Source of the DNA: Allantophomopsis cytisporea
Lineage: Eukaryota > Ascomycota > Leotiomycetes > Phacidiales > Phacidiaceae
NCBI GenBank assembly: GCA_024752435.1
Contig: CP103035.1
Span: 868,001 to 932,000, forward strand
Reading direction: 5' to 3'
Length of the DNA stretch: 64,000 nucleotides
Positions within the stretch are counted from its first letter, which is position 1. Every line of letters begins with the position of its first letter. The notes under the pieces were generated by a model, which had not been told where the DNA came from, ran no database searches, and saw only the letters and a list, made by a program, of their open reading frames with translations. Of this stretch, positions 48,164 to 58,034 are shown piece by piece. The translations under genes and the position numbers were made by a program.

Positions 48164-50910
48164 ATGGCTAGCCATGGAGTTGAGGCAGTGGCTGCATTCG
48201 CCGTCACTTTGAAGGACATGTTGCGCGAGGCTGGTTCAGCAAAGGGCACGGATATTGAGCCTCCTCTTACTAGATCAGGCCTCAAAGGTCTCGATCAGCG
48301 AATACCTTCCTTCGCAATGAAGCCACTGGATCCGAAAAGACAACCCCAATATGCCGCCGTCGAAACTGCGGTTAGAGACATCTTCAACGATCTATTGGTG
48401 AGGTCATCACCAAACGAGTCGATCGACACAATCTGACCCTTTTACCTTCTAGGCCACTACAAAGATTGATGAACCCGCATTTGTACGATTATGGAACCTA
48501 CTCGACATTGTCACCTTTCTCTCGGATGATGAAAGATGCGACCCTGCCCTAACGTGGTGGCTTATTGAAGAGCTTCTGGACAGCCAAACAATCACTGGAT
48601 GCCAGAGAATTTTTGACTTCCTCGAATCGCGAAGAGAACGCATTACTGCAAAGCACTTCAAGCAAAAGAATCTTGTAATCTTGCGAAGTTGCAATGAGCT
48701 CCTTCGAAGGCTCTCTCGTGCTGACAATACTGCCTTCTGCGGACGTGTCTTTATTTTCATGTTCCAGAGCTTCCCACTTGGCGACAAAAGCTCGGTGAAC
48801 TTGCGAGGAGAATTTCATGTGGAGAATGTTACAACTTTCGACGAACTACCGAAGAAGACTATAGATGATGAAATGGAGGTCGATAATGATGGAGCCACCT
48901 TGGAATCAGCATCGGCTTCGAGGACTGCCCCATCTGGCCCAGAGAGTACAACTGCGAAAGCCGTGAGTTTCGATTCGAAAGCCACTACATCTGCCGAGCC
49001 GCCTATCGACCCAGACACTCTTTACCCCATATTCTGGTCTCTTCAAGAAAGCTTCAACCAGCCGAAGAAACTCTTTGATCCTGAATCTTTTGGCGGTTTC
49101 AAGAAAGGCCTTGAAGCAACTATGTCAATGTTCAACTCAGCGCAAAGCGATCAGGATAAGAGAGGATCACTGAAGAACCCTCAAGCCGAGAATCGTAGAG
49201 GTATCAAACGAAAACGAGGATCTACTGATGACGATCTTGCAAATGCCTTCAATCCTAAATACCTTACGAGTAGAGATCTGTTTGAACTTGAACTGAGTGA
49301 TCTTTCATTCCGACGCCACGTACTCGTTCAAGCCCTCATCGTACTCGACTTTTTATTATCTTTGAGTACTAAAGGCAAGGAGAAGCTCACGAAGATGGCT
49401 ACACAGAACAAATCTGTGACTTATCAAGAGCAACAGTTTAGTGAAGAAGATGTGAGTTCTCCTGTGGCAATATCATGAGTGTGTGCTGACAATAGAATAG
49501 ACCCTTTGGACAACAGAGATGAAGAAGACCATTACCGAGTACTTACAGAAAAGCCATGATGGGAAATTCTTTTACCGTATGGTGGAGACTGTTCTGAGCA
49601 GAGACAAGAACTGGGTGCGTTGGAAGATAAATGGCTGTCCATCTATCGAGCGACCAGCTGTTCCAGCCAAAGAATACGAGAAATCTAAAATCATGGCACG
49701 GAAGTCAACAGCCAATAAGCGAATTCGTCCTGTACCGCTGGGCTCACTCGATCTCAAATTCCTTGGAGACGCTGATGGTGCCGCTGGCTTGGAGAAGATG
49801 AAGGATCCAGAAAGATTTAGGATACCCGAACTTAGCTCTTTTAAACGCAAGATCGAGCTCGATGACATGGATGTTGAAATGGCCATGGATGAAGAATCGA
49901 AAGTGGAACCAATGACCAAAAAAGCTAGCAAGACTTGGCGTGCTCTGCGGGTCGCAAGCCGTAACAAGCTGGTACTCTTTGAAAAGATTGAGAATACCGA
50001 GGATATTGGTCTCATTTTCCGAGAAGACTTAGAGGAAGAGCCATCAAAAGAAAGTAATGATGATTCTTCACTGACAGATGAAGTTCTTCCTGAAGACCGC
50101 CGACCTATCGTCGTCTCCGGTCCTAGCGGTGTGGGCAAAGGAACGCTTATCAAAATGTTGTTAGACAAGCACCCAAGAGTGTTTGGCAAGAAGGCCTCTC
50201 ACACGACACGAGCACCACGTGAAGGCGAGCTTCAAGGCCAGCACTACTACTTCATTGAGAAGGACGTCTACGATGGCATGCGAGATGGTGATGAATTCTT
50301 GGAATACAACAACTTCAACGGAAACGATTACGGCACGAGTCGCAAGGTGGTGGAGGGAATCATTGCTTCTGAAAAGGTGCCGGTCATGGAAATGGATTAT
50401 CACGTAAGTCAAATTATATTCAATAATTCCAGTTGCTAATGAATTCAAAAGGGGATTCAGCAAGTCAAAGACAAATCATTTGCTGCTCGCTTCATATTTA
50501 TCACCGCGCCAAGTGATGAGGCGCTTGAGGAGCGACTGCGTAATCGAGGAACAGATACAGAGGAAGGAATCCAACAAAGGATGCAGATTGCGAAGGAGGA
50601 AATCGAGCAGTCAAAAGTGGAGGGATTCCACGACAAAATAATCCTAAATGATGACCTTTCGAGGGCATATGAGGAGCTTGAAGAATATGTGTTTGGAAGA
50701 CCCTTAAACCAGGTGGAAGACTCGATCAAGGCTGGCGATGTTGATGCTATGGATGTGAGGGAAGACCGTTTGGCGGACACGGATATGCCAGCAGTCAATG
50801 GCGTCTCCTCCGTGGACACTGGCTTGAAAGAGGCAATGGAAATCACAGCTAAAGATGTTGCTCCGGAAGAAGCGCAAGCTGCTTTGAGGCCTGAAGAATC
50901 GATAAGTTAG
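48164..50910 (+). CDS. THOC1/Hpr1-like THO subunit fused to a guanylate kinase domain
   Basis: Exons are 48164-48397, 48453-49451, 49501-50403 and 50452-50910, giving 864 aa. Residues ~75-590 match THO complex subunit 1: RLWNLLDIVTFLSDDERCDPA, RIFDFLESRRERI, LRSCNELLRRLSRADNTAFCGRV, FLSLSTKGKEKL, then WKINGCP and SKTWRALRVASRNK. An acidic linker (EEEPSKESNDDSS) leads to a full guanylate kinase domain from about 612: VSGPSGVGKGTL (P-loop 618-626), SHTTRAPREGE (Arg648 and Arg651), FLEYNNFNGNDYGT, MEMDYHG after the third intron, RNRGTDTEE and HDKIILND. Both parts lie in one uninterrupted exon (49501-50403). THO couples transcription to mRNA export; guanylate kinase makes GDP from GMP. The P-loop has Gly where yeast Guk1 has Ser. 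An acidic tail of ~70 residues follows. Confidence 0.88.
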
Positions 50911-51035
50911 AGGACAGGAATTCCAGCCATTAGTCAACCCACATGAAGACCATTTCCCATACGTTGTACACTATCAGCCACGATTGATTCGACACGAATA
51001 AAATCTATTGGGTATAATGCAGCTGCGTCTATGCA
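50911..51035. other. Short convergent 3' region
   Basis: Only 125 bp separate the two stop codons, so the 3' UTRs of THOC1-GK and the OYE gene probably overlap. Confidence 0.6.
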
Positions 51036-52452
51036 CTACAAATCCGAGGAAACCTCTACTTGTGTGGCCTTCTTCTCTTCCAACTGTTCCCAGGTTGGGT
51101 AATCTGTGTATCCAACTTCACGATCTGGGAAAGGTCCATAAAATCTACTACGGTCATATGCGTTGAGTGGTAGTCCCTTCTTCATTCTATCAAACCGTTA
51201 GCAAAATGCCTCCGACCCAAAAGAAAAACACCTATTAGATTAGAGGACTTACCTGGAGACCAAATCTGGTGTGCTCAAAAACAACCTTCCAATGACAATT
51301 GCATCATATGTACCCTGCTCAATTACGCCCCAAGAGTTCTTGTCGTTCCAACCACCCGCCGAGAACATTGGAGTATCCTTAAAGATCTCTTTTGCCCAGT
51401 TCAAGTTAATGTCGGCCATTCCCCAGGAGTCCAAAACTGTGTCTCATTAGCCTAGATACCCCCCAAATAGAATTGCAAAACTCACACTTAGTCTTCTCCT
51501 CTACACTGAACACCTGCTCGTAGCGCGGCTCAATGAAGTGAATATAACTCAAATTCATGCTCTTCTTTAATTCCCTGCACAAATGCCCCCAAGTTTCCAA
51601 GCGCTGCTCGCCCCTCGCCTCATTGTAGAGTCCAAAAGGGCTCAATCTCAGCGCAACCTTATTCTCTCCCACAGCATCCTTCAATGCGCCCATAAGCTCC
51701 AACAAAAACTTGCATCTCTTTTCTGGGCTCCCACCATAGTCGTCTGTGCGCTTGTTGATATTCGAGCTGAGGAACTGCTCAGGCAAGTACCCGTTCCCAC
51801 CATGCACTTCAATACCGTCAAATCCACACACCTCGACCGCCTTCTTCGCCTCAGCTACATACTCGCCAATAACGCGCTTGATACCTGGCACATCCAGTTC
51901 AACAGGCGGATAATCGCGGTACAAAACTTGCTTGGTCTCTCCTGGTGGCGGATAAGGGTAAGGCTCATCGCCCTCCCACGGCGTGGCACTGGCACTCACA
52001 GCCGCGGTCCCCGTATGTTGCGGGATAGCCGCACGACCAGCATGCCACAGCTGCGCGTAGATGAATCCGCCCTTGGCGTGCACGGCGCTCACGACGTCCT
52101 TCCAGCCAGCGACCTGCTCGGCCGTGAACAGGCCTGGCACACCAGGCATACCGCATGCCTCAATGGATGGTGGAAGTCCCTCCGAGATCAAAAGCCCGCC
52201 GGGAGTCGTGCGCTGCGAATAGTACTCGCTCACCAGCGCATCGGGATACCAGGCGCGGTTTGGATTCTCTGGTGTTGGGTTGGCAACTTGTGGGATGCCG
52301 CGGTTGCGGGTCAGAGGCGCGAGCACGATGCGATGCGACAGTGTGAGGGTGCCGTTGCCAATGTTCAGCGGCTTGAAGAGCATGGAGTCTTCTCTCGCAC
52401 CGGCGAAGTCTGACGCTGGGTTGGAGTTTTCTGGGAAATTGCCGCGCGCCAT
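51036..52452 (-). CDS. Old Yellow Enzyme family NADPH:flavin oxidoreductase
   Basis: Exons are 52452-51486, 51436-51253 and 51186-51036, giving 433 aa. Introns have GTGAGT and GTAAGT donors; splicing restores EEKTKFLDSWG and LVSRMKKGLPLNAYDRSRFY. The TIM-barrel shows APLTRNR (residues ~45-51), IYAQLWHAGRA, VHGGNGYLPEQFL with the substrate-binding His217 and Asn220 and the conserved Tyr222, NKRTDDYGGS, then SAGGW and the C-terminal phosphate-binding IGRLFLSTPDLV. By family it binds FMN and reduces activated C=C bonds with NADPH. Natural substrates of most fungal members are unknown; some act in alkaloid or oxylipin metabolism. It has a ~25-residue polar N-terminal lead, with no targeting signal that I can support. 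Confidence 0.92.
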
Positions 52453-53416
52453 GGTGGATTGCTGAACTAGGCGATGTGATTGAGGAGCTTAGTGAATGGA
52501 ATTCCCTTTGTAGCGAGAATTGAAGTTTTACAGTTGAGGTGGAGATGGATCAGTCACGACGATGGAGGGGTAGAGAACTTTCTTGACTGGGTCTTCTGCT
52601 GACTGATGTTGAAGCCCACCCTAGGTAGCTATGGAGACTTTTCTGGGAACATTTGGTTGTCGGAGATTCGGTAGATCTAAATAGTAGGTAATGGATTCCA
52701 CTTGGTCCTTATCTACGGTGCTACGCTCCCGGACGACCATCGGCTTGCCTTCCAGTGCGGAAATACTAAAACCCAGAAATGCTACCCTTCATCCACTGGG
52801 TGATATTCCATGCATAAGTGACCGGATTCGAAGGCTGTCAGACCCCAGGGAACGGCCAGACTTCTCAAGCAGGGTTGTGGCTTGCTCGAGTCATGTCTAT
52901 GGCGTCTGTGTCGTATGCTGTGCTGTACAGTGCGTTTTCACGATAAGTGGATTTCCGAAGGAAATTTCTGGCAAATGGCCGATAAAGCTCTTATCGGAGG
53001 AAGTCCGATGATAGAAGCTGTGGTTTTTTGCGCATGGGGCGATGCCGGGATGGCTCGTGAGCCCATGTGCTCTTTGCGCCTGGAATTTGGATTGTCAGTT
53101 GCATTGGCAAATCAAATCCCCCGCCAAGACTGCGAGGTGAGGAACATCCTCAATATGTAATTGAGGAAACAAAAACTGTAAATTCGAGCAGAAATTATTT
53201 GGAACTCTGTCTCGCAATAAAAATCTATCTATCAAAGCTTGTGATGGGAAGATGTTGTATTTAAATATGTAAGAATTCGTGGTCAATAGAACTTGGTCAA
53301 GTGTCATTCATCAGTCTAAAATAACTATCATATTATTTACATCTATAGCACTGTTTATAATACATAGTGATTGTCATAGTATTTTCAGCCATCAAACCTC
53401 CTATGCCACTAATGCT
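52453..53416. other. Intergenic region without a recognised gene
   Basis: About 960 bp between the OYE start and the 3' end of the deaminase gene. Plus-strand open frames at 52691-53011 and 52882-53160 overlap in different frames and have no recognisable motif. Confidence 0.55.
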
Positions 53417-54265
53417 TCAAGAAGCAACACAACTTGTCCCATCTGCAGATCTCGTACAATCTGTAGGACATTTACATAGTGGATCGTACTGCCACAAGAA
53501 ATAAGGATCTGTCTCGTTAGTGAGTATACCTGCTATGAGCTTCGTCCTTGACGGCAAATCCACGCTCTCCTTGAAGACCTCATAAGAGCTGATCCGAATC
53601 TGGCCCCAGCCCTTCTCAACCAGTGTGTCAATGGACGTGCCGTATATGTACTCCGAGAAACCAGCCCAGCGGATGGCGGATGCGCACTGTGAGAATCAGC
53701 AACCAAAATCAACCTGATCGACAAGCAGAACCATCAAGAGATATGCGCATAACTCTCCCGTCGAAAAATCCCACAGCGAACCCGCTCAGTGTATGCAAAA
53801 ACTTACCATAGGACAACTCTCGGCATTGGTATATAAGCTCAAATCCGCAAATGCACTCTGTGCTTCAGCCGCAGTAAACCCATATGTCCCATTCACAGCC
53901 GTCATAATCTCCGTACAATTCTTAATCGCAGCAATCTCGCCGTGGAGCGTGGGGTTGCCGGTAACTGAGTTCTCATTGATACCTAGGCAGACGAGTTTCC
54001 CACGCCCATCATTCTCGAGGGAAGATGGATACGTATGATTGACGATGGCCGTTGCGAAGGCCGCGAAGGGACAGGGAGAAGAGAGCTGAGAGAGGGCGGA
54101 ATTCGCAATTTGCATCCAGTAGGCGCGCGTCGAGTAGGGGATTGAGTTGACTGTTAGACCGGAGGCATCGATTGCGCCGAGAGATGTTTGGGATTGGGAT
54201 GAGGCGCGGGCGTGAATGTGGGCGGCTGTGAGGGGAAGCAAAGGGAGGAGGGTTGAGAGGTACAT
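53417..54265 (-). CDS. Secreted cytidine/deoxycytidylate deaminase-fold protein
   Basis: Exons are 54265-53807 and 53686-53417, giving 242 aa. The 120-nt intron (GTAAGT...CACAG) lies inside the zinc motif. The N-terminus MYLSTLLPLLPLTAAHIHA is a convincing signal peptide. The zinc deaminase signature is complete: HGE (His108, Glu110) and C-P-M-C (Cys151, Cys154), followed by SAIRWAGFSEYIYG as in the guanine/tRNA-adenosine deaminase branch. The C-terminus has extra cysteines (LCKCPTDC, TSC) suited to disulfides outside the cytosol, and several N-x-S/T sites occur. It would deaminate a base or nucleoside-like substrate outside the cell or in the secretory pathway. The substrate cannot be told from sequence. 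Confidence 0.85.
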
Positions 54266-54597
54266 TATCTATTCCTCTGGTACGGGTGATGGGCGTGAGG
54301 TCTGAATATACTCGGCTCTGGGATTGAGCGGCGGTAATTGAAATTGGGGCTTGGTATTTGGTTAACTATCATTACAAGGAATAGAGCAGGTGCCCGGATA
54401 TATATATGCCCATGCTGCGACCTGAAAGGATGGCCATGTTGCTGATAAGAGATAACAGCCATCGTAAGACAGAGATCAAAAGTTTAAATGTCGAGCCCCA
54501 ATCAATTTGCGTCGCGAATTCGCAGATTGATATGTCCATTCCATTATGTTCAATCGATCGATAGCTTTATGAGATCTTTTCGGATGTAAAAGTAGCC
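54266..54597. other. Intergenic region, promoter of the secreted deaminase gene
   Basis: 332 bp upstream of the deaminase start, containing a TATATATA stretch at about 54400 that could serve as a TATA element. Confidence 0.45.
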
Positions 54598-55047
54598 TCA
54601 AGCCTTCTTGGAAGTGGTGTGAACAACCTCTTGTAGCTTGCTTTCTAATTTCGATATCTCAGCTGTAATCCCTCATCAGCTTGATCGTCGCTGAGAAAGC
54701 TTAAGACACCATACCTGTTCTCTCCTGTTTAATCTCGTCCTTTTCAAGTTTTACCCATGCCCAATATGCCAATTGGTAAGTAAACGTAGCCATGAGAAGG
54801 ACCTTGCCAATAGGTCGGGCGAATGTCTTATAAAATCCAATCTATAGCTATTAGTACTAGGTCCTTAAAGGAAAAGGAACTGAGAGCTACACTCAAGACT
54901 ACTTACATGTGGCGACACTTCTTTTGCGACTGGAGAGCCTTGCGTTGAATACTTTGAAGTGAACGTGATAGCTCTAGCTGTTCTCGATTTGGTAGCCACT
55001 GACATTGCCGCTCTTCGAAAGCTGTTGGAAGCAGTAATTGATTGCAT
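54598..55047 (-). CDS. Small single-pass mitochondrial-type membrane protein, unknown function
   Basis: Exons are 55047-54907, 54841-54715 and 54662-54598, giving 110 aa. The 65-nt first intron has a GTAAGT donor and the second GTATGG; both join in frame. Residues 1-37 look like a mitochondrial presequence: no acidic residues and repeated R, S and T (SFRRAAMSVATKSRTAR). Then comes SPHIGFYKTFARPIGKVLL, one transmembrane segment (about 55-75, ending LAYWAWVKLE), and a charged helix (KDEIKQERTAEISKLESKL) likely to form a coiled coil. This layout is that of small inner-membrane assembly or accessory subunits. I do not recognise the family by name. An in-frame ATG at 55173 would extend it by 42 residues, but the start at 55047 gives the better presequence. 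Confidence 0.7.
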
Positions 55048-55461
55048 AATGAGGAAGGGACCAAAGATTTGAAAGACGTACAAAGCGCTGTTGATAGTTC
55101 TTGTTGCTGATCTGCTTTGTGAAATAGGAATTACTCGAGTGTTATGCAAAGTCGAGGACCCGAGAGCAATCATCAGAGCGGTACCTTCCGTTGCCGACGC
55201 TCACACGAACGACGGGATCGAGTCAATCGCGTCACGCTCACGCTCAAGTCAAAGACGAGACCAGGCCATCACATGCTGAAGCAACTCCAAATTGAACTTT
55301 TTTTTTTTTTTAATTGTTCAAAAGAAAGAAAGAAAAGGAACACAGAAAAACCAACTAACATGCAAGCATAGCAATTGAGTTGATAGGAACAAAACATTCT
55401 AGGATTTTTCATGAACATAGTGGTATTGAAGAAGATTACATCGCTAAATACAGAAAGTCAC
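55048..55461. other. Intergenic region with a poly-T tract
   Basis: About 410 bp between the small membrane protein gene and the 3' end of the PuuE-like gene. A T-run lies near 55300. No gene is visible. Confidence 0.5.
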
Positions 55462-56781
55462 CTAAGGGTGAGTAGCAGGCGTAACATCCTTATGCGCCGG
55501 CCAAGCCTGTTGGAAGTCCTTTGCTTCCGCTCTCTTGACACCAGGAGCCAAGTGGCCCTTCTGGTATGGGAACTTCTCTCTGAAATGCTCAGCGATCTGA
55601 GTACGGGTAGCAACCCATACGCCCTCCTTGGCGGCGATGTACTCGACGATCTTCTTGAGGGCGGCGAAACGCGCTGGCTTACCAATGCAGCGGCAGTGGA
55701 GAGCAATGGTCATCATCTTTGGGGTGCCATCGGAACCCTCGTCGTAAAGGGTATCGAAGGCGCCCTTGACGTGGTCGTAAAAGTCTGTTGGAGAGCCGAA
55801 TCCGGTTGGGACGTTGAACTTGTAGTCGTTGCAATCGTAGGAGTAAGGGACCATCAGCATGCCCACTGGCTTCTCTTCGTTCTTCTCAGCTGGTACATCA
55901 ACCCAGTATGGTAAATCGTCCGCATAGCTGTCGGATTCCCACAACAACTCGAGACCCATCTCCTTGTAGACGTCGAAGATCAGTGCTTGCGATCTGCTAG
56001 AAGATCGGCCGTAGTACCATCCCTTGGGGTAGTTTTCCTTTCCAAGGACGGCCTGAAGAGCAGTAATTTCCTTCTTAATGTATTCCTTCTCCTTTTCAGC
56101 TGGCATATCGGCATAATCGATCCATCTGTAAGCATGGGAAGCAACCTGGATGATATTAGCATTCGTGTACCGAAGATATATTGACAGGGGAGTTTTCTCG
56201 ACTTACATCATGACCATTCTTGACGGACCATAATCCAACGGCTGGGTTATCCTCAATGGCTTTTCCCTTTATACTAGTTAGCATAGTTTAATAATTCAAT
56301 TTCATTGAAGAAAACTGAGAAATTTGTGGCGGAGTGGGAAAGCATACCACTGCGTAGAGAGTGAACTTCATGTTGAACTTGTCAAAAAGTCTGAACAATC
56401 TCCAAACACCAGAACGGGAACCGTAATCATATTCGGACTCAATGTTCACAGCTCTCTCCTGGATCTTTGGGGCTCCACCTGGGGCTTCCCAGAGGTGAGT
56501 TTCACTGAATTGAAAGTGTCAGCGCAAATTCAAAGTAGGCCATACCACGCCCCATATCAATTGAGTACACACCTGTGCATATCACCGTTCAAAACAGTAT
56601 GCTCGGCACCCTCCTCATAGTTAATGACGAAGGAGACAGCAATCTTGGCGTTGTTTGGCCATTGTGGGTTGAATGACTTCTCTCCGTAACCGATGAGGTC
56701 TCGAGGGAAATCATAGTGATCATCCCAGGCAAATTCCTTCACCTTGGAGAGGTCAGATGGCAAGTCGTATGGAGTAGACAT
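55462..56781 (-). CDS. PuuE-like (allantoinase-type) polysaccharide deacetylase-fold hydrolase
   Basis: Exons are 56781-56573, 56504-56348, 56266-56207 and 56145-55462, giving 369 aa; the third exon is only 60 nt. The protein shows the cofactor-independent allantoinase (PuuE) layout rather than a secreted chitin deacetylase: no signal peptide, an early RDLIGYGEKSFNPQWP element, VSFVINYEEGAEHTVLNGD, then ESEYDYGSRSGVWRLFRLFDKF and HDVASHAYRWIDYADM, which correspond to the PuuE ESxYEYGSRxGxWR and SHGYRW motifs. By family the reaction would be hydrolysis of a cyclic amide such as allantoin, or removal of an acyl group. Many fungi also have a classical metal-dependent allantoinase, so the true substrate may differ. 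It is divergently paired with an amidase. Confidence 0.85.
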
Positions 56782-58034
56782 GATTGGAAGATGAGTATGA
56801 ATTGATGAGAGGAAGATGAGGAATTGTAAGTAGTGAGAAATTTGGAAATGATCAATGGTATTTTGGTAGTAATATAGTAGCTTTGGGAATGGAGCTCATG
56901 CCGACGCCGGGTATATCAATCATTTATGTCATTCTTCTGACGCGACTAGAATTAGAAGTCCTATCGGCGGAAGCTGTTAGGAGCTCCTACGAGGGGAGGT
57001 GGATGCTATCGATACCTTAGTCGGAGACGTGATGGTGTGAACACCCTACCTACGGTCCAGGACTAGATTATGCTTGGCTATTTACTATACAAGTGCTTGT
57101 AGATATTTGTGTACCAATTTCATTGACGCACACAAAGATACACATATATTTGGGAGTCGCGCATGGCTCAAGGTACACAAGAGATCTCAATCATACAGAG
57201 CGACATACATATTCTAGTGGTTATCATCCCGGCGCGGCGGAGGAGGGGCAGTATGTATGTATGTACTGTGGCAACGAATAACAACCACCAACAACACACT
57301 GAAGTGATGATACATACATTCCATACATCGACACTGACGCTGTGAATACATACTGGCTTCTGGTTGAGGGGTCCGTTGGCCATTCCTTATCAGAGTCCAA
57401 TGGTGGGCGTAGTGGGTAGATAAGAGCAACATCTCCGCCGATATCCACACTACATAGGTGCTAAACAGTCAAGACAGGCATACGCTGACAGGGGTAGCTT
57501 TCCCTCTACTGTGTACTTACTTCCCTCACCAACTCTCTCCCTCTCATGTTTGATTTTGGCTGCGTAATTCCCCAATTCAACAACAAATTCCATAGCCAGG
57601 GTCTATGCGCGCGGCGCTGATCGCACAATTCCCACATGGCAGCCCGGCGCAAAGTCTCGCAATTGCTTAGCTCGGAGTTTCGTGGGCCAAGCCACTTATT
57701 CCCGACTGCGTGTGATGACGGAGAGAATGCCGCGCGATGATAAAAAATAATTTGATAAGTGAAAGCCGATGGACGCCGGTGGATTGGTAATTCGTTGTCC
57801 TCCGTTACCTTCATCTGTGGATCTTTGTGAGTTGAGTCGACTGACTAGCCATTCTAAATATCCACCATCAAAAGTTTCACGGATTTCACTTTCTCTGCAG
57901 AACAAAACCAAAGTAAATCAAGTGGCCTGCTAGTAAGGAATCAGCAGCTCAATTGCATCTCATCTATCGCATTTTGACTCTCCTCAGCTCCAACTACCAA
58001 GTCTTGGTCTCGACCTTGCGCTCAAGAAATTATC
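56782..58034. promoter_or_regulatory. Divergent promoter region with HGATAR sites
   Basis: This 1.25-kb region separates the starts of the PuuE-like and amidase genes. GATA-factor-type sites (HGATAR on either strand) occur at 57231-57236, 57386-57393 (CTGATAAG on the minus strand), 57418-57424, 57738-57743 and 57753-57759. Their number is only slightly above the three to four expected by chance, so AreA control is a guess. No gene is supported inside the region. Confidence 0.4.
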
